From assembly GCA_030834835.1 (NCBI GenBank), contig JAUQXD010000956.1, forward strand, positions 1 through 5,870: a stretch of 5,870 bases of DNA, in the 5' to 3' direction. The translations under genes were made by a program, and so were the position numbers. The notes under the pieces are model-generated. The model searched no databases, was not told where the DNA came from, and saw only the letters and a program-made list of their open reading frames with translations. This stretch comes from Thermoflexales bacterium. Its GTDB lineage: Bacteria > Chloroflexota > Anaerolineae > Fen-1058. Of the stretch, positions 1 through 5,204 are shown piece by piece (the stretch's first letter is position 1; every line of letters starts with the position of its first letter).

Positions 1-1986
1 GGCGGCGCGATCCCGTCGCGCGCGGAATACGGCCTGACGAAAGAGCAATTCGACGCCGCGATTCCCGAGGAATTTTGGCGCGAGGTGGTCGATCGGGTGG
101 CGGCCGAGGCCCCCGATACGCTGTTGTTAGCCGAAGCGTTCAGGATGATGGAGGGTTACTGCGTGCGGACGCGGGGCATGCATCGCGTCTACAACAGCGC
201 CTTCATGAACCTGCTGCGTGATGAGGATAACGGCAAATATCGCAGCGTGATGAAGAATACGCTGGAATTTGATCCGGAAGTCATGAAGCGCTACGTGAAC
301 TTCATGAACAACCCGGACGAGAAAACGGCCATCGAGCAGTTTGGTGACGGCGACAAATACTTCGGCATCTGCACGCTGATGGCGACCATGCCGGGTCTGC
401 CGATGGTAGGCCACGGTCAGGTAGAGGGTTTCCGCGAGAAATACGGCATGGAATATCGCCGCGCCTATTACGACGAGACCCCGAACGGCTGGCTGGTCGA
501 TCGGCACGCGCGCGAAATCTTCCCGCTGTTTCACAAGCGGCAGCTGTTTGCCGGCGTGGATAACTTCCTGCTATACGATGTCTACACGGCCGACGGCGGC
601 GTAGATGAGAACGTGCTGGCCTATTCCAACGTCGTCGGGGCCGAACGCAGCCTGGTCGTCTATCACAATAAGTTTGCCGACACGCGCGGCTGGATTCGCA
701 CCTCGGCGGCGTTTGCGGTGAAGACCGGCAATGGCGACGAGAAGACGTTGGTGCAGAAAGAACTGCACGACGGTCTGCGCCTGCCCAACGATCCCGATCG
801 CTGGCTCATTTTCAAGGATCAGATCACCGGTCTTGAGTACATTCGCAACTGCCGCGAGTTGTACGAGCACGGCCTGTACATCGAACTGGGTGCGTACAAG
901 TGTCACGTGTTCATGGACTTTCATGAAGTCGTGGACGACGAAGCGCGACGTTACGCCAAACTGGCCGAGTACCTCAAGGGCGGCGGCGTGCCCAACATGG
1001 ACGAGGCCGTGCGCGATGTGGCTTCACGGCCCGTGCAAGTACCGTTCAAGGAACTGGTCAATGCGGGTTTCTTCAAGTGGCTGCTGGAGAATCGCGTCAC
1101 TGATCCGGCGACAGAGTTGAAGGCGTCGATCAGTGAACAGGTGGAGATGAAGGCGCAGTACGTGGTCGATGGTATTCAATATCTACTCGGGATTGATACG
1201 GCGGATACAACCGTCCCGGCGGCCACCCGATCGGACATCGATGCGATCCTGCAACTTCCGATCGTGGCGGCGCGCTTCCCTAAGCCCAGATCGCGCAAGT
1301 ACGCGGCGGCAATCGAGTTCCTGCAATCGAGTCTGACGCCCGCGCCGGTAGTTGAGCCGAGTGTTGGGGCGACGCCGGTAAAAACGCCGGCGACAAAGTC
1401 GGCCGCCGCTAAGCCGGTGGTGGCGAAGCCCGCCGTCACGCCCGTGCTCAATGATAACGTCGCGTGGCACTCGTTGTTGAGTTGGGCGGGCATTCGTTCG
1501 CTCGGGCAGGTGCAGGCCGATCAACCGATCCCGTCCCAGAGCCGGGCATGGATCGACGAGTGGTTGCTGGATCGACTGGCGATCAATGCCCTGCGCGAAG
1601 CCAAGTTGAGTGAAGCCAGCATCTGGCAAGTCGTGAATGCGATCAAGGCGCTAACCACCCATCAAGGCTGGCACAAGACCGATGTGGCCGCGAAGAAGCG
1701 CGCGTATCGGCTGGCCGACACCTTATTCGCGGACGCCGATGTGAAGCGGTTGTTGCAGGTGAATGACTATCAGGGCGTGGTATATTTCAACAAAGAGGCG
1801 TTTGGCAGGTTGCTGTGGTGGCTGTTGGCCGTGGCCGTGATCGACATCACCGCCAATCCTGAAGCCGTCGCCGCTGATGTGCCCGAGGCCATCATCGCGG
1901 CTTATGATGTGATCAAGGCCCTGCAAGATGCCGAAACGCGATCGGATTATCAGGTGGAGAAGTTGAAGACGGCGTTGATCGTGTAG
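1..1986 (+). CDS. GH13-type alpha-amylase family protein, C-terminal part (5' end outside window)
   Basis: The frame is open from base 1 to the TAG at 1984-1986, giving 661 residues; the true start lies upstream, so the GTG at 85 should not be taken as a start. Residues 41-47 (LLLAEAF) match GH13 region III with Glu45 as the acid/base. FMNNPDE at 101-107 matches region IV, with Asp106 as the third catalytic carboxylate and NP where classical amylases have NH. The nucleophile Asp (region II) would be upstream. PGLPMVGHGQ (131-140) and the following EKYGMEYRRAYYDE segment are typical of the barrel end. The enzyme would hydrolyse or transfer alpha-glucans. After the barrel comes a long extension: a region to about residue 444, an Ala/Pro/Lys/Val-rich linker (about 445-486), then a helical C-terminal domain containing VNDYQGVVYFNKEAF (587-601) followed by a hydrophobic WWLL helix. 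No export signal can be judged from this part. The GH13 assignment is firm; substrate and the role of the tail are unknown. Confidence 0.85.
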   Translation, partial: GGAIPSRAEYGLTKEQFDAAIPEEFWREVVDRVAAEAPDTLLLAEAFRMMEGYCVRTRGMHRVYNSAFMNLLRDEDNGKYRSVMKNTLEFDPEVMKRYVNFMNNPDEKTAIEQFGDGDKYFGICTLMATMPGLPMVGHGQVEGFREKYGMEYRRAYYDETPNGWLVDRHAREIFPLFHKRQLFAGVDNFLLYDVYTADGGVDENVLAYSNVVGAERSLVVYHNKFADTRGWIRTSAAFAVKTGNGDEKTLVQKELHDGLRLPNDPDRWLIFKDQITGLEYIRNCRELYEHGLYIELGAYKCHVFMDFHEVVDDEARRYAKLAEYLKGGGVPNMDEAVRDVASRPVQVPFKELVNAGFFKWLLENRVTDPATELKASISEQVEMKAQYVVDGIQYLLGIDTADTTVPAATRSDIDAILQLPIVAARFPKPRSRKYAAAIEFLQSSLTPAPVVEPSVGATPVKTPATKSAAAKPVVAKPAVTPVLNDNVAWHSLLSWAGIRSLGQVQADQPIPSQSRAWIDEWLLDRLAINALREAKLSEASIWQVVNAIKALTTHQGWHKTDVAAKKRAYRLADTLFADADVKRLLQVNDYQGVVYFNKEAFGRLLWWLLAVAVIDITANPEAVAADVPEAIIAAYDVIKALQDAETRSDYQVEKLKTALIV

Positions 1987-2024
1987 CGCTGCACCTGATT
2001 CACGTTAAAACATCAGCAGACGCA

Positions 2025-2058
2025 CAACGAGGCGAGCCGCCCCTGGCCCGCCTCGTTG
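2025..2058. terminator. Hairpin between convergent genes, probable bidirectional terminator
   Basis: Perfect 10-bp arms CAACGAGGCG (2025-2034) and CGCCTCGTTG (2049-2058) enclose a 14-nt loop. It lies 38 bp after the amylase stop and 40 bp after the stop of the minus-strand gene ending at 2099. There is no long T-run on the plus side; on the minus side a short TTTT occurs about 13 nt after the stem. Termination is inferred mainly from position and stem quality. Confidence 0.55.
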
Positions 2059-2098
2059 CGCTTACCCGTCGCTGCAAACCCCAATCGGAGGAAACCCC

Positions 2099-2296
2099 TT
2101 ACCTGAACTTCATCTGATGCTGCGAGAACCACAGGCCGCCCAGGCCAATCGCCAGCAGCATCACGAACCCTACAATCACTTCCCGCCAGTCGCCGGATTC
2201 CGGCGTGCTCGCCAGTGACAGCCCCAACAGCAGGCCAATCAGGAGTGTCGCCACCATGTTCGTATGGTTGATCTTCCAGGCGTGCCGTTGCCTCAT
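2099..2296 (-). CDS. Small two-helix membrane protein, unknown function
   Basis: This encodes 65 residues. The ATG at 2296-2294 is preceded by GGGAGG six nt upstream (2303-2308), which decides this start over an in-frame ATG at 2353 that would add 19 residues of unremarkable sequence. The chain begins with a short basic stretch (MRQRHAWK), then a hydrophobic helix at about 14-30, a polar loop STPESGDWRE (about 30-39), a second hydrophobic helix at about 39-57, and a short tail SQHQMKFR. The first helix follows a basic segment, so both termini may face the cytoplasm. No family is recognised and no catalytic motif is visible. The gene has its own predicted promoter (2383-2411) overlapped by a dyad, so it may be regulated separately from the DUF1294 gene upstream. 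That it is a real gene rests on the strong ribosome binding site and the clear two-helix pattern. Confidence 0.7.
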   Translation of the reverse strand: MRQRHAWKINHTNMVATLLIGLLLGLSLASTPESGDWREVIVGFVMLLAIGLGGLWFSQHQMKFR

Positions 2297-2302
2297 GATC
2301 GG

Positions 2303-2308
2303 CCTCCC
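2303..2308 (-). promoter_or_regulatory. Ribosome binding site of the 65-residue membrane protein
   Basis: Read on the minus strand this is GGGAGG, six nt before the ATG at 2296. It is among the strongest Shine-Dalgarno matches in the window and fixes the start. Confidence 0.7.
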
Positions 2309-2382
2309 TGATTGAATGCTGTGTGTTTGTATTGGTTGTGAGCAGTGTAGCATGCTTTTTGACAGAAATGACTTTCAGATGC

Positions 2383-2411
2383 ATTACAGAGTGATTGCAG
2401 TTTGATTGCAA
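2383..2411 (-). promoter_or_regulatory. Predicted sigma70-type promoter of the small membrane protein
   Basis: On the minus strand, TTGCAA (2411-2406, four of six consensus bases) is followed after exactly 17 nt by TGTAAT (2388-2383, five of six). The start of transcription would be near 2376, giving a leader of about 80 nt. The region is noticeably A+T-rich compared with the coding DNA around it. The -35 box and most of the spacer fall inside the dyad at 2391-2415. Confidence 0.5.
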
Positions 2412-2415
2412 TCAC
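2391..2415. promoter_or_regulatory. Operator-like dyad with 9-bp arms over the promoter
   Basis: Perfect arms GTGATTGCA (2391-2399) and TGCAATCAC (2407-2415) flank a 7-nt centre. The same stretch also holds a direct repeat of TGATTGCA (2392-2399 and 2403-2410) with an 11-bp period, about one helical turn. It covers the predicted -35 box and spacer, the usual place for a repressor site. No T-run follows on either side, so a terminator is less likely. No regulator gene is visible in the window. Confidence 0.5.
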
Positions 2416-2453
2416 TGGGTCAGCAATCTATTCTTTTTGCCGGGCCTTTGCCA

Positions 2454-2539
2454 TCGATTGGAAATCGACGGCCAGTGGTGGGAAGCCCGCGTCGCGGGCT
2501 TGAGGGTCGATAGCCGTCGGCTTGCAGCCGATGGCGGCT
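2454..2539. repeat. Cluster of three hairpins downstream of the DUF1294 gene
   Basis: Three stem-loops lie in a row in a gene-free stretch: TCGATT/AATCGA (2454-2468, 3-nt loop); AAGCCCGC/GCGGGCTT (2483-2501, 3-nt loop); and an 11-bp stem with a 3-nt bulge, AGCCGTCGGCT (2512-2522) with AGCCGA (2526-2531) and CGGCT (2535-2539). They start only six bp after the DUF1294 stop, so they could end its transcript, although no T-run follows. The grouping of tight G+C-rich stems also resembles a REP-type dispersed intergenic element. The rest of 2297-2545 holds only the promoter and dyad listed separately; I see no gene in it. Confidence 0.5.
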
Positions 2540-2545
2540 GTTGAT

Positions 2546-2917
2546 TTAGAGCGCCATCAGCGTCGGGGCAAGGCCGAGATGTAAGAGGGTGCTTAAGACA
2601 AGAATGATGACAAAGCTACTGTGCTTCGTCTTGTGGCGAAAGACCAGCATGCCCAGCCAGCCGCCGGGGAAGCCGCCCGCCACGGCCAGTAATTGCAGCA
2701 CAATCTCCGGAACGCGCAGGCCGCCGCGTTTCGATTGGCCTTTATCGAAGCCGTACCAGAAGAAGGTGATCACGCTGAGCGTCGCCAACCACGCCAGATA
2801 ACGGGGCAGTTGATACTGGCGCGCGTAAGTGTAGGCCGCAAAACCAATGATGAGGACCAATACGACCGTCAACACGCCAAAGGTCTGTTTAGGGCTGCGC
2901 CGTCGTCGAGGACTCAT
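2546..2917 (-). CDS. DUF1294 family membrane protein
   Basis: This encodes 123 residues. The ATG at 2917-2915 has GGAG eight nt upstream; a longer in-frame reading from 3025 would run through two hairpins and adds 36 residues of non-family sequence, so it was not used. After a basic start (MSPRRRRSPK) there are four hydrophobic segments at about 13-32, 40-56, 70-93 and 101-117. DUF1294 signatures are clear: YGFDKGQSKRGGLRVPE (55-71), GGFPGG (81-86) and FRHKTKHSSF (93-102). Family members are small inner-membrane proteins of unknown function, and many carry an N-terminal cold-shock domain. Here that domain is absent and only a short basic tail remains. The gene lies 129 bp downstream of the AlkA stop on the same strand, with two hairpins between, so it may be read through from the operon or have its own start; I found no convincing promoter directly before it. 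Confidence 0.88.
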   Translation of the reverse strand: MSPRRRRSPKQTFGVLTVVLVLIIGFAAYTYARQYQLPRYLAWLATLSVITFFWYGFDKGQSKRGGLRVPEIVLQLLAVAGGFPGGWLGMLVFRHKTKHSSFVIILVLSTLLHLGLAPTLMAL

Positions 2918-2944
2918 GGCCTGTGCTCCGATTGGTTTGGCGTC

Positions 2945-2969
2945 ATGCCCGAACGCTTCTATCGGGCAT
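2945..2969. repeat. Hairpin upstream of the DUF1294 gene
   Basis: Perfect 8-bp arms ATGCCCGA (2945-2952) and TCGGGCAT (2962-2969) enclose a 9-nt loop, 27 bp before the DUF1294 start codon. It could be part of that gene's leader or of a dispersed repeat together with the next hairpin. A smaller stem, CGATT/AATCG at 2979-2992, lies between the two. Confidence 0.45.
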
Positions 2970-3008
2970 CCATGTTCTCGATTGCGAAATCGTGCTGATA
3001 CAAGCTGG

Positions 3009-3033
3009 ATTCCCGCCGAAAGCACGCGGGAAT
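3009..3033. repeat. ATTCCC/GGGAAT inverted repeat (dRS3-like)
   Basis: Arms ATTCCCGC (3009-3016) and GCGGGAAT (3026-3033) enclose a 9-nt loop, set in a CTGG...GAC context. This core closely resembles the short ATTCCC-N-GGGAAT repeats known to be dispersed in many genomes, such as the Neisseria dRS3 element. It begins 14 bp after the AlkA stop on the minus strand and could also slow or end transcription there. Whether it recurs in this genome cannot be told from the window. Confidence 0.5.
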
Positions 3034-3046
3034 GACAAAGCCGTAT

Positions 3047-3673
3047 CTAGCGTTTGCGCTGGCTCAGATAATGATGCCACAACACGCGTGCGGCGACGGC
3101 TCGCCACGGCCGCCACGCTTCGCTCAGCGCGGTGAGTTCATCGTATGTCGGTCGCGCAGGCAATTGCTTGACGTGATGCGCCGCAACCGCTAAAGCCAGA
3201 TCGCCGTGCGGCCATACATCGGGACGACGAAGAGCCATGAGCAGGTAGATGTCGGCGCTCCACACCCCAATGCCCTTCAGTTCGATCAGTCTTGCCCGCG
3301 CTGATTCGTCGTCCATGTTCGCCAGCGCAGTCGGGCTGAAGCGCCGATCGAGAATGGCCTGCGCCAGATACCGCGCATAGCCCGTCTTCTGGCGGCTAAA
3401 GCCGATCGCTTTGAGGGTGGCGTCATCCAACGTGAGCAGGTTGCCGGGCGTCACACGGATCGCCGCTTTCAGCCGATTGAAGGCCGCGCGCGCCGAAGCC
3501 AGCGAGACTTGTTGCTCAAGGATAATGTGAATCAGCGTGGGGAAGCCGGGGCGACGCGCCCACATCGGCGGCGGGCCGTATTGATCGATCACGCGGGCCA
3601 GATCGCGATCGCGTTTGGCGAGAACGCGCAAACCGCGCGCCAGGGTCTCGTCGGTGAGCGGCGTCGGCGTCAT
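3047..3673 (-). CDS. AlkA-type DNA-3-methyladenine glycosylase (HhH-GPD superfamily)
   Basis: This encodes 208 residues. The ATG at 3673-3671 overlaps the TGA of the preceding gene as ATGA, so translation is probably coupled; in-frame starts further upstream (as far as 3847) lie inside that gene and were rejected. The protein should remove alkylated bases such as 3-methyladenine from DNA by cutting the N-glycosidic bond, starting base excision repair in the cytoplasm. Evidence is the segment FPTLIHIILEQQVSLASARAAF (44-65), typical of AlkA relatives, then the helix-hairpin-helix LIELKGIGVWSADIYLL (129-145) and the following WPHGDLAL, where Asp158 falls at the place of the catalytic Asp of E. 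coli AlkA. There is no four-Cys iron-sulfur loop after the core, unlike EndoIII or MutY. At 208 residues it lacks the N-terminal domain of E. coli AlkA and resembles the shorter bacterial forms. Substrate range is inferred from the family. Confidence 0.9.
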   Translation of the reverse strand: MTPTPLTDETLARGLRVLAKRDRDLARVIDQYGPPPMWARRPGFPTLIHIILEQQVSLASARAAFNRLKAAIRVTPGNLLTLDDATLKAIGFSRQKTGYARYLAQAILDRRFSPTALANMDDESARARLIELKGIGVWSADIYLLMALRRPDVWPHGDLALAVAAHHVKQLPARPTYDELTALSEAWRPWRAVAARVLWHHYLSQRKR

Positions 3674-4314
3674 GGCGCGCTCTGCAAGCTCGAAGGATGA
3701 AGGCCCGCCTGATAACCGGCCGCCAGGGCGCGCACGCTCGATCGGGGCGTGAGCACGGTCACCCGTGTTTCTCCCGATGGACGCGACATTCGCTGCGTAT
3801 AACCGAACGGACTCCACGCCAGCAATTGATCGCCCAACACCAGCCATGCGGTGTCATCGCCCGCTCGCTGTATGAAAGTCCCGTCGGGCAGCGCCGATAA
3901 TCGATCGGCGTAGGTGACCTTGCGCCCGTTCGCATCGATCCGTTCTTGATGGAGGACCGCATCGATCGCGGTCGCCAATGGCCTGGGGCTACCGGCGAGA
4001 TCGGCATTGGCCTGCGCCCAGATCGCTCGAAACTCGTTGAATCGATCGCGCAGGCATTCCGCGCAGGGGCGATGCCCGGCCGCCAGGGCGGTGGCTTCGT
4101 CGAGGAAGAACAGTTCGGTGTAGTGGCCGGGCGTCATGATGATGTGCCGGCGGCCTTTGAACTCCAGCACGCAGATGATCCAGCGTTGCAGTTGATACGG
4201 TCGCCGAATCTGCTGATGCTCATCGTGCAGGCAGCCGCGATTACCCAGCAGCGTGCCGCGGGCGGGCGTGGCGATGATGTCGCCGGTTGGGGTAACGCGA
4301 TTTTGTTTAGGCAT
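3670..4314 (-). CDS. Conserved protein of unknown function with Ada-like RPCxxC motif
   Basis: This encodes 214 residues. The ATG at 4314-4312 lies within the last codons of the HAD gene (8-nt overlap), and the TGA overlaps the AlkA start, so it is the middle gene of a coupled operon. Its own Shine-Dalgarno is weak, which suits translation by re-initiation. I recognise the protein type only as a conserved hypothetical. The N-terminal half is the well-patterned part: MPKQNRVTPTGDIIATPARG (1-20), GNRGCLHDEH (24-33), RWIICVLEFKGRR (44-56), and YTELFFLDEATALAAGHRPCAEC (65-87). The last stretch resembles the second half of the Ada N-terminal metal-binding domain (aromatic-x-x-x-x-A-x-A-A-G-x-R-P-C-x-x-C). 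Cys84 and Cys87, with Cys28, Cys48 or nearby His residues, could hold a zinc ion. The C-terminal half is ordinary soluble sequence with no signal or membrane helix. A role beside AlkA in DNA or nucleotide damage handling is inferred from context and this motif only. Confidence 0.82.
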   Translation of the reverse strand: MPKQNRVTPTGDIIATPARGTLLGNRGCLHDEHQQIRRPYQLQRWIICVLEFKGRRHIIMTPGHYTELFFLDEATALAAGHRPCAECLRDRFNEFRAIWAQANADLAGSPRPLATAIDAVLHQERIDANGRKVTYADRLSALPDGTFIQRAGDDTAWLVLGDQLLAWSPFGYTQRMSRPSGETRVTVLTPRSSVRALAAGYQAGLHPSSLQSAP

Positions 4315-5014
4315 GTCGGCTCAGGCGTTCAATCGCGGCGGGCAGTTGGCCCAGATGCTCCAGCGTTTCGTAACCCGCTGCGTTGGTATCTTCGACATGC
4401 TCGTGCGCCCATGTGATGTGATAGGGAATGTGAACGGCGTGCCCGCCCAACGCGACAACGGGCAAGATGTCCGATCGGAGCGAGTTGCCGACCATGAGAA
4501 ACTTCGACGGCTCGAGGCTGTGTCTGGCTAACACTGCGGCGTACGCTGCGGGCGTCTTGTCGCTGACGATCTCAATCTGGCGAAAGTACGGCTTCAGGCC
4601 GGATCGTTCGATCTTGGATTCTTGATCGAACAAGTCGCCTTTGGTGATCAGCATCAGCGGATAGGTTTCCGCCAGTTGAGCGACGACTTCAGCCGCGTGA
4701 TCGAGCAACTGTAATTCGGCTGACAGCATGTGCCGGGCCAGCTGGAGCACGCGCTGCACTTCGTGCCCTTGAAGCTGGTTCGCGCTGATCTCCAAAGCGG
4801 CTTCGATCATCGATAAGGCAAAGCCCTTGATGCCGTAGCCGTATAGCGGCAGGTTGCGCATCTCGACGGCGTGCAGGGTGGCATCGATCCGATCGAGCGC
4901 GGCATAGCCGCTGAGTAACTGCCGATACTCGGCTTGCGTGGCCGCATAGAGACTCTCGGAGTGCCACAGTGTATCGTCGGCGTCGAAGGCGATGATGTCG
5001 AATTTCTTTGTCAT
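4307..5014 (-). CDS. HAD-superfamily hydrolase
   Basis: This encodes 235 residues. The ATG at 5014-5012 is chosen because AGGTGG lies eight nt upstream; the longer frame to 5092 would start upstream of the predicted -10 box. All HAD motifs are present: motif I DADDT (11-15) with Asp11 as nucleophile and Asp13 as general acid/base, motif II Thr124 in LITKGD, motif III Lys153 in SDKTP, and motif IV GNSLRSD (176-182) with Asp182 for magnesium. Motif IV has Asn where many relatives have GD. Residues about 17-105 form a helical C1-type cap. Relatives include phosphatases and nucleotidases of the YjjG/Gph kind; the substrate cannot be read from the sequence. It is the first gene of the operon, directly behind the promoter at 5080-5108, and overlaps the next gene by 8 nt. 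Being with AlkA, a house-cleaning nucleotidase role is possible but is inference. Confidence 0.9.
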   Translation of the reverse strand: MTKKFDIIAFDADDTLWHSESLYAATQAEYRQLLSGYAALDRIDATLHAVEMRNLPLYGYGIKGFALSMIEAALEISANQLQGHEVQRVLQLARHMLSAELQLLDHAAEVVAQLAETYPLMLITKGDLFDQESKIERSGLKPYFRQIEIVSDKTPAAYAAVLARHSLEPSKFLMVGNSLRSDILPVVALGGHAVHIPYHITWAHEHVEDTNAAGYETLEHLGQLPAAIERLSRHA

Positions 5015-5041
5015 GTTGGGAACCACCTGCTCCAATCGAAC

Positions 5042-5065
5042 GTTATACCTGAGATTGGTTATAAC
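5042..5065. promoter_or_regulatory. Operator-like dyad in the leader of the HAD operon
   Basis: GTTATACC (5042-5049) is mirrored, with one extra base, by GGTTATAAC (5057-5065); the latter also contains the self-palindrome GTTATAAC (5058-5065). It lies just downstream of the predicted start of transcription near 5073, where a bound repressor would block the operon. Alternatively it is a weak stem in the 5' leader. Moderate support only. Confidence 0.35.
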
Positions 5066-5079
5066 ACACTTGAGCCAGC

Positions 5080-5108
5080 AGTATAGAGGCATTCAATTGA
5101 TGGGTCAA
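5080..5108 (-). promoter_or_regulatory. Sigma70-type promoter of the HAD/RPCxxC/AlkA operon
   Basis: On the minus strand, TTGACC (5108-5103, five of six consensus bases) is followed after 17 nt by TATACT (5085-5080, five of six). Transcription would start near 5073, giving a leader of about 58 nt before the HAD ATG. This is the best promoter match in the window. A short dyad, GATGGG/CCCATC (5099-5104 and 5113-5118), overlaps the -35 box. Confidence 0.65.
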
Positions 5109-5120
5109 TCTGCCCATCGA

Positions 5121-5137
5121 ATCGCGGCCGGCGCGAT
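5121..5137. promoter_or_regulatory. Dyad between the two divergent promoters
   Basis: Arms ATCGCG (5121-5126) and CGCGAT (5132-5137) flank a 5-nt centre that includes part of a GCCGGC palindrome. It lies between the -35 boxes of the HAD and TPM promoters, a place from which a regulator could act on both. In a G+C-rich genome such a dyad can occur by chance. Confidence 0.3.
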
Positions 5138-5140
5138 CAA

Positions 5141-5169
5141 TTGCCGTTGGCGTTGAGGCGTGTTAAACT
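5141..5169 (+). promoter_or_regulatory. Predicted promoter of the TPM-domain gene with extended -10
   Basis: TTGCCG (5141-5146, four of six) is followed after 17 nt by TAAACT (5164-5169, four of six), with TG at 5161-5162 forming an extended -10. Transcription would start near 5176, about 29 nt before the ATG at 5205. The match is modest, but spacing and position are right. Confidence 0.45.
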
Positions 5170-5204
5170 CAGCGCGTGGTTCCATTGTCAGAGGGAGCGA
5201 CTTG

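Noticed and set aside
127..534. 135-codon minus-strand open frame opposite the GH13 gene
   Set aside because: The sense frame carries clear GH13 motifs; the antisense product is His/Val-rich shadow sequence.
2359..2388. Perfect plus-strand TTGACA at 2359-2364 as a promoter
   Set aside because: The best -10 at 17 nt (CATTAC) is poor and no plus-strand gene follows before 5205.
2013..2411. 132-codon minus-strand frame overlapping the small membrane protein
   Set aside because: It crosses the promoter dyad and the terminator hairpin and lacks a ribosome binding site; the two-helix frame is much better supported.
2918..3025. Longer DUF1294 reading from 3025
   Set aside because: It runs through two inverted repeats and adds non-family sequence; the ATG at 2917 has GGAG at good spacing.
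3674..3847. Longer AlkA reading from 3847 (266 residues)
   Set aside because: The added 58 residues overlap the preceding gene deeply and carry no family features; the ATGA overlap explains the start at 3673.
3946..4416. 156-codon plus-strand open frame opposite the RPCxxC and HAD genes
   Set aside because: It is an antisense shadow in G+C-rich DNA with no recognisable domain and no conserved motifs.
5015..5092. Longer HAD reading from 5092
   Set aside because: It starts upstream of the predicted -10 box, and the internal ATG at 5014 has a good ribosome binding site right before the HAD motif I strand.
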